Shown: one piece after another, positions 11,552 to 20,978 of the stretch
Layout: the number at the start of each line of letters is the position of its first letter
Position numbering within the stretch: the stretch's first letter is position 1
NCBI RefSeq assembly: GCF_030369615.1
Contig: NZ_CP128494.1
Location: 1,941,501-2,005,500, forward strand
Source of the DNA: Geobacillus stearothermophilus ATCC 12980
GTDB lineage: Bacteria; Bacillota; Bacilli; Bacillales; Anoxybacillaceae
Length of the DNA stretch: 64,000 nt
Reading direction: 5' to 3'
Made by a program: the position numbers and the translations under genes
Notes under the pieces: model-generated
Seen by the model: only the letters and a program-made list of their open reading frames with translations
The model's database searches: none
Told to the model about the DNA's origin: nothing

Positions 11552-11686
11552 ATGAACGTATTTGAAAAGGAAGTGCAAAACCAACGAAATGACGCCGTCG
11601 ATTCCGCCGTCGGATTCATCGTGTCGTTCGGCTTTTTCGCTACCATGTTCATCATCGCAACGTTGATCGAATTTTTCGGTCGATAA
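11552..11686 (+). CDS. yqzM: YqzM family small membrane protein
   Basis: A 44-residue protein, MNVFEKEVQNQRNDAVDSAV followed by one membrane helix (GFIVSFGFFATMFIIATLIEFFGR). A strong ribosome-binding site (GAGGAGGGGG) lies ahead of ATG 11552 and a terminator follows at once. B. subtilis yqzM lies at the same place between holA and comEC. Its function is unknown. The length, helix and synteny make it a real gene. Confidence 0.88.
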   Translation: MNVFEKEVQNQRNDAVDSAVGFIVSFGFFATMFIIATLIEFFGR

Positions 11687-11717
11687 GGATTGCTTACATA
11701 AGCAATCCTTATTTTTT
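11687..11717 (+). terminator. Terminator of yqzM
   Basis: GGATTGCTTA-CA-TAAGCAATCC is a perfect hairpin (11687-11708) followed by TTATTTTTT. Confidence 0.92.
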
Positions 11718-11757
11718 GTTTTGGCTGAAACGTTCCGCTTTTTTTGTGCACTACATC

Positions 11758-14007
11758 TTATGGTTTCATCACCTGAAAGGTTCCACCGTTTTCGCCATAC
11801 ACATAGCGAATAGCTCCGTTTTCATCCGTCCGCCAAACGATCGCCCGCTGTTGCCTAAGCCGCATAAGCACCTCGGAGGACGGATGCCCGTAGCGATTGT
11901 AGCGCCCGACGGAAATGATGGCCGCTTGCGGCTTGATTGTCCGCAAAAACGGCTCTGTTGTCGACGTTTTGCTGCCGTGGTGGGCGACTTTCAATACATC
12001 GGCACGCAGCGTCGGATAAGCATCGATGAGCGCCTGTTCCGCCTCTTCTTCGATGTCCCCAGCAAACAGCCATATCAAGCCGCCGAGACGGGCGAGCAAC
12101 ACAAGCGAACCGTTGTTGTCCTCGTTGTTGCCTTTTTCTGGGTGGAGCACAATGAACTGCACGCCTCCATCTGTCCATCTTTCTCCCCGCACAGCGGTGC
12201 GGACCGGCCCGGAAAACGGGCGCGCCATCTTTTGGACGCGCGGCAGCGCCCCCGGGCTTGTGACCATTTCCTTCACCTTGACCGCTTCGAACACCTCAGG
12301 AGCGGACCCGATATGGTCGGCATCATCGTGCGTCAATATGAGCTTATCGATCGTTCGCACCCCTTGCGCTTTTAAAAACGGGACGACGACATCGCGGCCG
12401 ACGGAAAACGGGTGAGCCCGCCTGCGCCACGATTCCTTTCCCCATTCTGCCGCCCCGCCCGTGTCAATGAGATAAACTGCTTTTCGATAAGGAAGCTCAA
12501 TATAAATACAGTCCCCCTGCCCAACATCCAATACCGTCACTTCCCCGTGCGGATCCACGTATGGGGCGGCCAGCTGAAGCGCCGTCGCCGCCGCCACCGC
12601 TGTCAATCCGCGGATCAGGCGGCCGCGTTCCCAATCCAAAAACGTCGCCGTGATGGCCGTCAGATAGCCAGCTAAGCACCACGGACCCGGACGTCCGAGC
12701 ACAAGCATAAACGGGTGATCGGCCGCGAAAAAATAGACAACCGCGTCTGTCAGCTCAATGAGACGGCTAAACAGCCAAATGAACGGAGAAAAGGGAAAAA
12801 CTGCAGATAGAAACGCGAGTGGCAAAATGACAAATGAATACCAAGGGACGAAGAAGACATTCAGCCCTATGCTCCAAACAGAAATTTCATAAAAATGGTA
12901 AAGCAAAATCGGCAGTGCGGCAAGCTGAGCGGCGAGCGCGGTCTGAAGCAAGTTTTGGAGCATCGAACGAGCAGAGGCGAGCACCGACACATGGGCAAGA
13001 AGAGCAAATGTGACAAGAAACGACAGCTGAAAACCGACATCCCAAACCATATAGGGATCAAAGACGAGCAAGGCAAGCGTTGTCCAACTCAACGCATCCA
13101 GCGGATGGATCCTTCCTTTTTTCCACTGAACGGCCAACACCATCATCCCAGTCGCACAAGCGCGCAGCACCGACGGCGAAGCGCCAGCGAGAACGGCGTA
13201 CACAGGCAAAAACGCCAACAGCCCTGCCAGCACGGCTTCCCTCGTCACGAAGCGAATCGCACCGGCAAAACCAGCGCCAATCAGCAGCGTGACATGCCCT
13301 CCTGAAATGGCTAGCAGATGGATGAGACCGAGCTGCTGATACCCTTCAAGGACCGACTCATCAAGGGTGCGCTGCTCCCCATAAATCAGTGCAGCGGCGA
13401 TGCCAGCCGCTTCCGGCGGAAACCGGGCTTCAATGCGGCGGACGCCAGCCTCGCGAATGGCTTCAAGACGTTCGATGATAGTGGGACGGACGCGCATGCA
13501 AGCAGAGAGATCGATCGCCTCAGGGAGAAAGAGCCAATGAATGCGGTGGCGGCGCAAATAAAGTCGGTAATCAAACGCATACGGATTACCAGCTGGCATC
13601 GGGCGCTCAAGCGTTCCGGTGACGCGGCATACCGTTCCAGGCACCAGGTGCGCTTGCAGCGTCTCTTTTTCCGCAGCCGTCCGAATGATGTAACGGAGTT
13701 GCACCCGCTCCTTGCCAGCTTGCACCGCCGCCTGCAATCGATCACCGTCAATTGCCGGCGCGGCGGAAAAACGAACGGAAAGCGAATGTCGGCCGCCGGA
13801 AAGGGAAGTGTTGTTATGATAGTCAACGATGAGAAAATAGGCAAAAAAGGAGAGAGCGGCAACGAGAGAAGGAAGGAAACAGTGCGGCCGGCGGATGAAA
13901 AGAAGAAGGAGATACACAACGAGGAGAAGACAGGCGGTTGGGGACGGCGAGGCCGCCGCGACGGCCAAAAGCGCCGCCGCAGCGGGATAGACGGCTTGTC
14001 CTTTCAT
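11758..14007 (-). CDS. comEC: ComEC, DNA uptake channel protein
   Basis: ComEC forms the membrane channel that carries single-stranded DNA into competent cells. The 749-residue product has N-terminal membrane helices, an OB-like external domain, the competence domain (YGEQRTLDESVLEGYQQLG, HLLAISGGHVTLL), further helices and a C-terminal metallo-beta-lactamase domain with DVGQGDCIYIELP, LILTHDDADHIGS and KVAHHGSKTSTTE. The active-site motifs are intact. ATG 14007 overlaps the comEB stop (ATGA), which implies coupled translation; GGTGGGG precedes it. An upstream extension of the frame is only the comEB overlap. Confidence 0.96.
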   Translation of the reverse strand: MKGQAVYPAAAALLAVAAASPSPTACLLLVVYLLLLFIRRPHCFLPSLVAALSFFAYFLIVDYHNNTSLSGGRHSLSVRFSAAPAIDGDRLQAAVQAGKERVQLRYIIRTAAEKETLQAHLVPGTVCRVTGTLERPMPAGNPYAFDYRLYLRRHRIHWLFLPEAIDLSACMRVRPTIIERLEAIREAGVRRIEARFPPEAAGIAAALIYGEQRTLDESVLEGYQQLGLIHLLAISGGHVTLLIGAGFAGAIRFVTREAVLAGLLAFLPVYAVLAGASPSVLRACATGMMVLAVQWKKGRIHPLDALSWTTLALLVFDPYMVWDVGFQLSFLVTFALLAHVSVLASARSMLQNLLQTALAAQLAALPILLYHFYEISVWSIGLNVFFVPWYSFVILPLAFLSAVFPFSPFIWLFSRLIELTDAVVYFFAADHPFMLVLGRPGPWCLAGYLTAITATFLDWERGRLIRGLTAVAAATALQLAAPYVDPHGEVTVLDVGQGDCIYIELPYRKAVYLIDTGGAAEWGKESWRRRAHPFSVGRDVVVPFLKAQGVRTIDKLILTHDDADHIGSAPEVFEAVKVKEMVTSPGALPRVQKMARPFSGPVRTAVRGERWTDGGVQFIVLHPEKGNNEDNNGSLVLLARLGGLIWLFAGDIEEEAEQALIDAYPTLRADVLKVAHHGSKTSTTEPFLRTIKPQAAIISVGRYNRYGHPSSEVLMRLRQQRAIVWRTDENGAIRYVYGENGGTFQVMKP

Positions 14008-14471
14008 GATTCCCCACCGCCGGAAAGCAAGGCGAACACATCCATTTTCAGCGGCACTTGCACGAGACGGACGCCAGCTTGAGCAAACAGCTCCAAGGCG
14101 TACGGGTGGTTTTTGTAGTCTTGGGCGTAATAGACCGCGCGGATGCCGCTTTGAATGATCGCCTTGCAGCAATGCAAGCACGGAAAATGAGTGACATACA
14201 TCTCCGCCCCCTCGGTCGGGACGCCGAACTTGGCGCATTGCAAAATCGCGTTCATTTCGGCGTGAATCGTCCGCACACAATGACCGTCAATGACGTAGCA
14301 CCCCTCATCAATGCAATGGGCGCCGCCGGCGATCGACCCGTTGTACCCGCCGGCGATGATGCGCTTATCGCGCACGATCGTCGCTCCGACGGCGAGCCTC
14401 GTGCACGTGCTGCGCAGCGCAAGCAAATGGCTTTGCGCCATAAAGTATTGATCCCATGTGATGCGTTCCAT
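14004..14471 (-). CDS. comEB: ComEB, dCMP deaminase family
   Basis: A 155-residue zinc deaminase of the dCMP/cytidine type. Visible motifs are HAEMNAILQ (zinc His and catalytic Glu) and FPCLHCCKAIIQ (the PCxxC pair). It would convert dCMP to dUMP for thymidylate synthesis. In B. subtilis it sits in the comE operon but is not needed for transformation. It overlaps comEC by four bases and starts at ATG 14471. Confidence 0.96.
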   Translation of the reverse strand: MERITWDQYFMAQSHLLALRSTCTRLAVGATIVRDKRIIAGGYNGSIAGGAHCIDEGCYVIDGHCVRTIHAEMNAILQCAKFGVPTEGAEMYVTHFPCLHCCKAIIQSGIRAVYYAQDYKNHPYALELFAQAGVRLVQVPLKMDVFALLSGGGES

Positions 14472-14600
14472 TTTCTATCCCTCCGCTCGTGTCCATGCTT
14501 TTAGTCTACCCACTGCCTCTTGCCCCCGTCAACGCCGAAAAACGTCCACAGCAGCCTTGATCCGCCATAAATTAAGAAGCATTGCCCTCCCCCGCCTCGC

Positions 14601-15224
14601 TTACGGAACAAGCAAATACGGCTTCAATTTCTCCAGCGTCTTTTCACCAATTCCAGTCACATTCAACAAATCCTCCACCCGCCGAAACGGCCCGTGTTCT
14701 TCACGATAGGCGATGATCGCGTTTGCCTTCGCCGGTCCGATGCCGGGAAGCTGCATCAACTCCTCTTCCGTCGCCGTATTGATGGCCACTTGCATCCCGT
14801 TTCGATCCCCATCGCTTGGAGACTTGCTGACGGCATTTGACGCCGGTGCATCCTCGCCTTTTTTCGGCACGTAAATCATCATTTCATCATGCACTTTTGC
14901 TGCCAAATTGACTTTCGTTTCATCCGCCTCATCCGTCAATCCGCCAGCTAGGGCGATGGCATCGCGAACGCGAGCGTCCGCCGCCACCTCATACACTCCG
15001 GGGTTCGCGACCGCCCCTTTCACATCCACCACAGCGGTTTTTGACGCCTCGTTCTTTTTTTCTTCCGTCCGGGCGGCATCCGTTTCAGCCGCCGCCGGCA
15101 AAACGACTTGCCCCTTTTCATCCGTCGGATGATGAAACACCCATAACCCCGCCGCCGCGGCAAACAACAAGAACATCCCGACTTTTCCATACCGTTTGCC
15201 AAGCTCCTGCACATGCTCCCACAT
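14601..15224 (-). CDS. comEA: ComEA, DNA receptor for transformation
   Basis: ComEA is a membrane-anchored protein that binds double-stranded DNA outside the membrane and feeds the uptake machine. The 207-residue product has an N-terminal anchor (VGMFLLFAAAAGLWVF), a linker, a SLBB domain (DVKGAVANPGVYEV) and a C-terminal helix-hairpin-helix pair (ELMQLPGIGPAKANAI, LLNVTGIGEKTLEKL). ATG 15224 has AAAGGA upstream; a TTG eight codons earlier lacks a ribosome-binding site. It is divergent from comER. Confidence 0.95.
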   Translation of the reverse strand: MWEHVQELGKRYGKVGMFLLFAAAAGLWVFHHPTDEKGQVVLPAAAETDAARTEEKKNEASKTAVVDVKGAVANPGVYEVAADARVRDAIALAGGLTDEADETKVNLAAKVHDEMMIYVPKKGEDAPASNAVSKSPSDGDRNGMQVAINTATEEELMQLPGIGPAKANAIIAYREEHGPFRRVEDLLNVTGIGEKTLEKLKPYLLVP

Positions 15225-15325
15225 ACGATCCCATCCTTTCCATCTCAAGTCATAAACCGAGCCTTTTTCTCATACATATCAAAAAAGAGATTTCCGGTGA
15301 ACCAAAACCGGGAGGGGGGACACAC

Positions 15326-16144
15326 ATGAACATCGGCGTCATCGGCACGGGGAATATGGGCACCATCTTAATCGAAGCGTTCCTCGACTCCGGCGCTGTG
15401 AAAGCGGATCAGCTCGTCATCACGAACCGTACGCTTGCGAAAGCGTTCGCGATACAACGCGCGCATCCCGGCATGGCAGTGGTTGCCGATGCGGCTGAAG
15501 TCGTCAAACAATCCAGTTTCGTTTTTTTATGCGTCAAACCGCTCGACATCCACCCATTGTTGCAGCAGCTGGCCCCGCACTGGACAAAGGAGCATTGCCT
15601 TGTGTCGATCACAAGCCCGATCAGCGTAAAACAGCTTGAAACAGCCGTCCCTTGCCAAGTCGTGCGCGCCATTCCGAGCATCACAAACCGCGCGCTCTCC
15701 GGCAGCATACTCATCACAATCGGATCACGCTGTTCGGCCGACTGCCGGCAAACGATCGATGATCTTCTCCGGCGCATCGCCTCGCCGGTGTATATCGATG
15801 AGGCCATCACCCGCGTCGCTTCCGACATCTCCAGCTGCGGTCCGGCGTTTTTCAGCTATTTGCTGCAACGCTTCATCGACGCCGCAGCGGCCAAAACCGC
15901 CATCACGAAAGAACAGGCGACGATGCTGGTGACCGACATGATCATCGGCTTCGCGGAATTGATGAAGCAAAACTTGTACACGCTCCCGACGCTGCAGGAA
16001 AAAGTGTGCGTCAAAGGCGGAATCACCGGGGAAGGAATCGCCGTCCTCGAACAGCGGCTCGACGGCGTCTTCGAAGAAGTGCTGGCGAAAACACATGAGA
16101 AGTTTCAAGAAGATGTGGAAAAGGTGAAGCAACAATTTTCGTGA
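15326..16144 (+). CDS. comER: ComER, pyrroline-5-carboxylate reductase-like protein
   Basis: A 272-residue Rossmann-fold protein with GVIGTGNMGTILIEAF at the N terminus and the ProC-type C-terminal domain (CVKGGITGEGIAVLEQ). Family members in Bacillus are linked to biofilm and sporulation entry, but the reaction is not settled. The start is ATG 15326 behind GGGAGGGGGG. It is divergent from comEA, the usual arrangement. Confidence 0.93.
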   Translation: MNIGVIGTGNMGTILIEAFLDSGAVKADQLVITNRTLAKAFAIQRAHPGMAVVADAAEVVKQSSFVFLCVKPLDIHPLLQQLAPHWTKEHCLVSITSPISVKQLETAVPCQVVRAIPSITNRALSGSILITIGSRCSADCRQTIDDLLRRIASPVYIDEAITRVASDISSCGPAFFSYLLQRFIDAAAAKTAITKEQATMLVTDMIIGFAELMKQNLYTLPTLQEKVCVKGGITGEGIAVLEQRLDGVFEEVLAKTHEKFQEDVEKVKQQFS

Positions 16145-16444
16145 ACATGAATTCGACAGCAAGCGGCAAATTCCTGCTTGGCCTGACCAAATTTGTTTCA
16201 ATCCTCACCCGGCTTAATAGCCGGGTGCATAATCCTTCTAACTCACACATCTTTTTCAATTTCCCAGCCGTCAATCGCGTCGATCGCAACATTTGGCCAT
16301 ACATTCACCCCCTTCTTTTCCACATGCGCATAAAAAAAAGAGCCATGCGGCTCTTTCCTTCTTTTCATCCTATTTGGCGCAGTGTTCAACCATGTCTCCA
16401 ATGCTTCGCTGGCAACAGCGCCTTCGTTTTTGTCGATCTCGCCC
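16145..16444. other. Gap between comER and yqeM with hairpins only
   Basis: This 300-base stretch holds an inverted repeat CACCCGGCT-TAAT-AGCCGGGTG (16206-16227) without a T run, and the terminator at 16332-16356. A 21-codon minus-strand frame (GTG near 16305, behind AAGAAGGGGG, reading NVWPNVAIDAIDGWEIEKDV) is seen but is too short to call. Confidence 0.5.
16332..16356 (-). terminator. Terminator of the yqe operon (after yqeM)
   Basis: On the minus strand, AAAGAGCC-GCAT-GGCTCTTT followed by a continuous T run. It can also stop plus-strand transcription from comER, though less well. Confidence 0.85.
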
Positions 16445-17188
16445 TCATCGCCTCCTCGCCACAAAAAACCACCGTTCCGCCGTCTCGGTCGGGGGCGCAT
16501 CGGTGAAATCGGCGGTCACCTCGAGCACCTCAAAGCCAGCGGAATCGAGCCATCGCTCATAGACAGCGCGCTCAAACGTGCGCTGTTCGTGCCATTCGTC
16601 ATAGCGCTCGTAAAGATCGCCGCGGCGGGCGAAAAACGTCAGTTCGTGCCCGACGCTGTGCGGCCAGTCAAGCGGATGGCACGTCCAAATGTAGCTGAGA
16701 TCGTCGCCTTGATCGGCGAAGACGGCATTGCGGAACAAGACGTCCATTTTGTAAACCGAGTGGACGTCAAACAGCAGCAGCCCTTCAGGACCGAGCGCGC
16801 GGGAGACGGCGGCGAACGTCCGTCTCACGTCCTCTTCATCTGTCAAATAGTTGAGCGCATCGCAAAAAATGAAGGCGCCATCAAGGCCGGAAAATCCGTC
16901 CAGCTCCGCCATGTTTTGCTCGAAAAACGGCACGTGGACACCGGCTGCCTCCGCTTTCGCCTGGGCGACGGCGAGCATATGTTCAGAGAGATCCACGCCG
17001 GATACTTGCCATCCGGCCTTGGCGAGGCGGATGGCAAGCTCTCCCGTCCCGCAGCCGATGTCGACAACCCGCCGTCCCGGCCGTTTGGCGTATCGGGCGA
17101 AAACCCGCTCGACAAATGATTGCCACGCATCATACGGCGCCTCGGCCATGAGCGCATCGTACCAATCGGCGAAACGAGCATAGGTCAT
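16445..17188 (-). CDS. yqeM: YqeM, SAM-dependent methyltransferase
   Basis: A 247-residue class I methyltransferase. VVDIGCGTGELAIRLAK is motif I and binds S-adenosylmethionine; GVDLSEHML follows. The substrate is unknown. ATG 17188 overlaps the rsfS stop by four bases (ATGA), so it is last in a coupled operon with rsfS and yqeK. A frame extension upstream only overlaps rsfS. Confidence 0.9.
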   Translation of the reverse strand: MTYARFADWYDALMAEAPYDAWQSFVERVFARYAKRPGRRVVDIGCGTGELAIRLAKAGWQVSGVDLSEHMLAVAQAKAEAAGVHVPFFEQNMAELDGFSGLDGAFIFCDALNYLTDEEDVRRTFAAVSRALGPEGLLLFDVHSVYKMDVLFRNAVFADQGDDLSYIWTCHPLDWPHSVGHELTFFARRGDLYERYDEWHEQRTFERAVYERWLDSAGFEVLEVTADFTDAPPTETAERWFFVARRR

Positions 17189-17541
17189 GGCTGCAGCACA
17201 GCCGCGACGTCTTCCATTGGGGCGTCCCCCCAAAGCCGTTCGAGATTGTAATAGTCGCGCTCGTCTTTCGCAAACACGTGGGCGACGATGTCGCCGAGGT
17301 CCACAAGCACCCATTTCGCCTCCTGGAATCCTTCAACCCGCTTCACCGCTAAGCCGTGCTCTTCCGCTTGGTCTTGAATTTCGCGGGCGATGGCCTGCAC
17401 TTGTTTGTCCGAATTGCCATGGCAAATGACAAAATAATCGGCAACGGGCGAAATGCCTTTCATATTGAGCACGACAATGTTTTCCGCCTTTTTATCATCC
17501 GCGGCGCGAACGATAAGCTGCAACGCCTCTTGTTCCGTCAC
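17185..17541 (-). CDS. rsfS: Ribosomal silencing factor RsfS
   Basis: RsfS binds L14 on the 50S subunit and prevents subunit joining when nutrients are short. The 118-residue product contains NIVVLNMKGISPVADYFVIC and KWVLVDLGDIVAHVF, both diagnostic. The start is a GTG at 17541 that overlaps the yqeK stop (17538) by four bases. Formerly YqeL. Confidence 0.96.
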   Translation of the reverse strand: MTEQEALQLIVRAADDKKAENIVVLNMKGISPVADYFVICHGNSDKQVQAIAREIQDQAEEHGLAVKRVEGFQEAKWVLVDLGDIVAHVFAKDERDYYNLERLWGDAPMEDVAAVLQP

Positions 17542-18116
17542 TGTTTTTCTTCCCCCTTCACTTCACGCACGAGTGAATTGTACGCATGAATCGTATCTGG
17601 ATAAATGAGCTGGCGCTTCTCAAGCAAAAACGCAATCGTATTTTTCACCGCCTGCAACAGCGCGCGATCGAGATCTTCCTCGGCGAGGCGCCTTACTTCC
17701 TCAACGCCGGGAAACTTCCTCCCCGGTTCGATATAGTCAGCCAAATAAATAATTTTTTCAAGCAGCGTCATTTCAGCTCTTCCCGATGTATGGTAGCGAA
17801 TGGCATCCAGCACGTCTGGATCGTCAATGCCGACTTCCGTCTGCACCAAATAGGCGCCGACGGGCGCATGCCACAATTCACTGTTGTACGCAAGCAAGTC
17901 GTTGGGCATATTGTGCGCCAAAATGATTTGTTTCATTTCTTCAACCGGGCGGAATTTCGCATAGTCATGGAAAATGGCGGCCAATTCCGCTTTTTTCGCG
18001 TCGGCGCCATACTGGTTGGCTAGCTTAACGGCCGTTTCGACAACGCCAAGCGTATGCTCGTAGCGCTGCTCCGTCAACTGTTGTTTCACAATCAGCAACG
18101 CCTGTTCTCGCTCCAT
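17538..18116 (-). CDS. yqeK: YqeK, HD-domain Ap4A hydrolase
   Basis: A 192-residue HD phosphohydrolase. [10 protein letters not shown] carries the His-Asp pair, RYEHTLGVV and WHAPVGAYL carry the other metal His. Homologues split diadenosine tetraphosphate symmetrically into two ADP. ATG 18116 is preceded by GAGGAGAAGGG. That site and the first 30 codons lie inside the nadD reading frame, an unusual 92-base overlap. Confidence 0.94.
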   Translation of the reverse strand: MEREQALLIVKQQLTEQRYEHTLGVVETAVKLANQYGADAKKAELAAIFHDYAKFRPVEEMKQIILAHNMPNDLLAYNSELWHAPVGAYLVQTEVGIDDPDVLDAIRYHTSGRAEMTLLEKIIYLADYIEPGRKFPGVEEVRRLAEEDLDRALLQAVKNTIAFLLEKRQLIYPDTIHAYNSLVREVKGEEKQ

Positions 18117-18675
18117 ATAATCCCTTCTCCTCAATATAAAGTCTCACACCTTCCGGCACGAGGTAGCGGATCGTCTGCCCGTTTTGCACCCGCTGGCGGA
18201 TAAGCGACGAAGAGACGGCAAACTGCGGCACCTCCACCTCGACGACCGGGTATGGCGTTTCCATGGAATAACCGGGGCGCTTCACCCCGACAAACGTCAC
18301 AAGCTTAATCAGCTCGTCAATGCGGTGCCAGTTCGGCAAATATTCGACCATATCCGCCCCGATAATGAAATAAAACTCATCATCCGGATGCATGGCGACG
18401 AGCTGCTGGACCGTATCGTACGTATAGGAAGGCCCCTCCCGTTCAAGCTCGATCGTCTCAACACGAAAGTATGGATGACCGGCCACCGCCAACTCGAGCA
18501 TGCGGAGCCGATCCTCGCTTTTCGTCACTTGTTCGTGCTGCTTATGGGGAGGAAGGCGGTTGGGCAGAAACCAAATTTGTGACAACTCAAGGGCGTCAAG
18601 CACTTCATTCGCCATAATCAAATGGCCGTAATGGGGCGGATCGAACGTTCCGCCGAGAATCCCGATTTTTCCCAT
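18025..18675 (-). CDS. nadD: Nicotinate-nucleotide adenylyltransferase NadD, with C-terminal extension
   Basis: NadD joins ATP to nicotinate mononucleotide to make deamido-NAD. The 216-residue product has [15 protein letters not shown] (GTFDPxHxGH) and the ISSTxIR-like [12 protein letters not shown]. The B. subtilis enzyme ends just after the equivalent of YIEEKGLY; here the frame runs on for about 27 more residues without recognisable domain, overlapping yqeK by 92 bases. The ATG at 18675 follows GGAAGG. Confidence 0.95.
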   Translation of the reverse strand: MGKIGILGGTFDPPHYGHLIMANEVLDALELSQIWFLPNRLPPHKQHEQVTKSEDRLRMLELAVAGHPYFRVETIELEREGPSYTYDTVQQLVAMHPDDEFYFIIGADMVEYLPNWHRIDELIKLVTFVGVKRPGYSMETPYPVVEVEVPQFAVSSSLIRQRVQNGQTIRYLVPEGVRLYIEEKGLYGARTGVADCETTVDGAALRAYAWRCRNGR

Positions 18676-18715
18676 CTTCCTTCCCCCCGCCGTTTCATCT
18701 TGGCCGCGCCGCTTG

Positions 18716-19009
18716 TCAGTCAGGCAAAACGATTTGTTTGTGTTCTTTCGACTCTTTGTATAAGACGATCGTATTGCCGATCACTTGCACAAGTTCGGCC
18801 CCCGTCCCGGCTGCCAGCTGCTCAGCGACGGTGTAGCGGTCTTCTTCGCAGTTTTGCAACACGCTCACTTTCAACAGTTCGCGCGCCTCCAGCGCTGCGG
18901 CAATTTGTTTCGTCATCTCTTCGGTGACGCCGCCTTTGCCGACTTGGAAAATCGGCTTGATATGATGAGCTTGCGCCCGCAAAAACCGTTTTTGTTTTCC
19001 CGTCAGCAT
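18716..19009 (-). CDS. yhbY: YhbY/YqeI, CRM-domain RNA-binding protein
   Basis: A 97-residue CRM-domain protein starting [30 protein letters not shown] is the conserved GxxG-type loop that contacts RNA. E. coli YhbY associates with pre-50S particles. It lies three bases after aroE, in the ribosome-assembly run with yqeH and rsfS. Confidence 0.94.
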   Translation of the reverse strand: MLTGKQKRFLRAQAHHIKPIFQVGKGGVTEEMTKQIAAALEARELLKVSVLQNCEEDRYTVAEQLAAGTGAELVQVIGNTIVLYKESKEHKQIVLPD

Positions 19010-19012
19010 ATG

Positions 19013-19843
19013 TTACCTCCTTAACGCTTCGATGACAAGCTGTTTCATCCGGTTGACATCCGGCCATTGGCCGGTCCATTTTTCAAACGCTAGCGCTCCC
19101 TGGTACACGAGCATGCCGACGCCGTTTTGCACACGAGCGCCGCGTGCTTTCGCTTCCTTCAGCCACTTCGTTTCAAGCGGGTTGTAAATGATATCCGATA
19201 CGATCGTCCCCGGCTGCAGCCGTTCAAGGGAAAGCGGCTGCGCCTCGACACGCGGATGCATGCCGACAGAAGTGGTATTGATCATAATATCGTATTCGTC
19301 AAGCCGCGTTTCCGCCTCGGCGAGTGAAAAATACGCCGAGCGGCCATCCTCCCCTTCGCGCACGAGCTGCTCCGCCTTTTCCGCCGTCCGGTTGGTCATA
19401 TCGATGCGCTTGGCTGCCGTCGACAGCAACGAAAAGTAAATGCCGCGCGCCCCGCCGCCAGCGCCGATCACCAAAATCCGCTTGCCGTCGAGACTGACGT
19501 CCATTTCCTCCTCGAGCGCCTTGACGTAGCCAGGTCCGTCCGTATTATAGCCGACGAGCCGGCCGTTGTCATTGACGATTGTATTTACCGCCCCGATGCG
19601 GCGCGCATGTTCGTCCACTTCGTCCAAAAACGGAATAACCGCCATTTTATGTGGAATCGTCACGTTCACGCCAGCGATGCCGAGCGCACGAACACCAGCA
19701 AGCGCCGCCCCGACTTGCCCCGGCTCGACGGAAAACAAATGATAGCGCGCCGGAATGCCCAAACAGGCGAATGCATCATTATGCATGAGCGGCGACAGCG
19801 AGTGCTCGACGGGAAACCCAATCAACCCGTATACCTTTTCCAC
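19013..19843 (-). CDS. aroE: Shikimate dehydrogenase
   Basis: AroE reduces 3-dehydroshikimate to shikimate with NADPH in aromatic amino acid synthesis. The 276-residue product has EHSLSPLMHN (shikimate site), VNVTIPHK with the catalytic Lys, and GAGGGARGIYF for the nucleotide. The start is a GTG at 19843 with GGGAGGGGG six bases upstream; the frame continues upstream without a better site. Confidence 0.96.
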   Translation of the reverse strand: MEKVYGLIGFPVEHSLSPLMHNDAFACLGIPARYHLFSVEPGQVGAALAGVRALGIAGVNVTIPHKMAVIPFLDEVDEHARRIGAVNTIVNDNGRLVGYNTDGPGYVKALEEEMDVSLDGKRILVIGAGGGARGIYFSLLSTAAKRIDMTNRTAEKAEQLVREGEDGRSAYFSLAEAETRLDEYDIMINTTSVGMHPRVEAQPLSLERLQPGTIVSDIIYNPLETKWLKEAKARGARVQNGVGMLVYQGALAFEKWTGQWPDVNRMKQLVIEALRR

Positions 19844-19866
19844 GTTTCTCCCCCTCCCGCTTTCCA

Positions 19867-20976
19867 TTAAATCAACGATTGACGGATAAATACATCGACC
19901 CCTTTTGGAGCATGGACGACAAGCTGAGCTCCCGGGTCGTTGCACGTCACCCAGCCGAGTCCGGAAAAGACGATGTCCGTCTTCCGCTCTTTCACCGACA
20001 GCGAGCGCGGCACAAGCGGCGGAAATTCAGCGGCATAGCGCTTGCTTGGCGGCGACAGCAACTCGCCAAGCTGATTGGCATAAAGGGAGTCGGCTTTTTC
20101 CAACTTTGTCCGATGAACCGTCAACTCATTGGCCATGTAGCAGACGAACGAACGGCGCCCGCCTTTGATGTAATCGAGACGGGCCAAACCGCCGAAAAAG
20201 AGCGTCTGCCCTTCGTTGAGCTGATAAACGCGCGGATGGATTTCCCGCTTCGGCGTAATGATTTTCAAATCGCGCGCATCGACAAAGTGCGCCATTTGGT
20301 GATGGTTGATGATCCCTGGCGTATCATACAACGTCGCTCCACTCTCAAGCGGAATTTCGATCATATCGAGTGTCGTCCCCGGGAAATATGACGTGGTAAT
20401 CACATTCCCTTTGCCGGTCGCCTCTTCAATGATGCGATTGATGAACGTCGACTTGCCGACATTCGTGCAGCCGACGACGTAGACATCGCCGCCCTCACGG
20501 TAGCGATTGATCGCTTCCATCACCTTCGCCATGCCAATTCCTTTCGCTGCGCTGACAAGGCAGACGTCAACCGGACAGAGCCCCAGCTCTTCCGCCATGC
20601 GGCGCATCCAGCGCAGCAGCTTCGGGTATTTGACCGACCGCGGCAATAAATCCGCCTTGTTGCCGACAAGCAAAATCGGGTTGTCAGCCGCAAACCGTGG
20701 CAATCCTGGAATAAAGCTTCCGTTAAAGTCAAAAATATCGACGATGTTGACGACAAGCGCCTTCGATTCCCCGATGCGGTGCAACATGCTCAAAAAATCA
20801 TCATCGTCAAGCGGCACATCTTGCACCTCGTTGTAATGTTTTAGGCGGAAGCAGCGCTGGCAAATCACCTCTTCCGCATCTTTTTCGAGCACGCTTTTTG
20901 GCGCATACCCCGCGTTTTTTGGGTTTTCGAACTGAATGGCCGCCCCGCAGCCGATGCAACGCAGTTGTGGCTCCAC
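19867..20976 (-). CDS. yqeH: YqeH, circularly permuted GTPase of 30S assembly
   Basis: YqeH is needed for 30S subunit maturation. The 369-residue product has an N-terminal zinc finger (CIGC and CQRC), then GTPase motifs in permuted order: GNKADLLP (G4), SAAKG (G5), GCTNVGKST (G1), DTPG (G3). The start is a GTG at 20976 with GGGAGG seven bases upstream; an ATG at 20982 is too close to that site. It begins two bases after yqeG. Confidence 0.96.
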   Translation of the reverse strand: MEPQLRCIGCGAAIQFENPKNAGYAPKSVLEKDAEEVICQRCFRLKHYNEVQDVPLDDDDFLSMLHRIGESKALVVNIVDIFDFNGSFIPGLPRFAADNPILLVGNKADLLPRSVKYPKLLRWMRRMAEELGLCPVDVCLVSAAKGIGMAKVMEAINRYREGGDVYVVGCTNVGKSTFINRIIEEATGKGNVITTSYFPGTTLDMIEIPLESGATLYDTPGIINHHQMAHFVDARDLKIITPKREIHPRVYQLNEGQTLFFGGLARLDYIKGGRRSFVCYMANELTVHRTKLEKADSLYANQLGELLSPPSKRYAAEFPPLVPRSLSVKERKTDIVFSGLGWVTCNDPGAQLVVHAPKGVDVFIRQSLI

Positions 20977-20978
20977 GA

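Noticed and set aside
14008..14280. N-terminal extension of comEC to 840 residues
   Set aside because: The extra part is comEB read in another frame; ATG 14007 overlaps the comEB stop in the usual way.
15225..15325. ComK box between comEA and comER
   Set aside because: A/T blocks exist (AAAAAGGCTCGGTTT on the minus strand), but spacing does not fit AAAA-N5-TTTT.
16243..16304. Short minus-strand peptide reading NVWPNVAIDAIDGWEIEKDV
   Set aside because: Has a GTG and AAGAAGGGGG, but only 21 codons, no homologue known to me and no helix or terminator pattern of its own; left as a remark.
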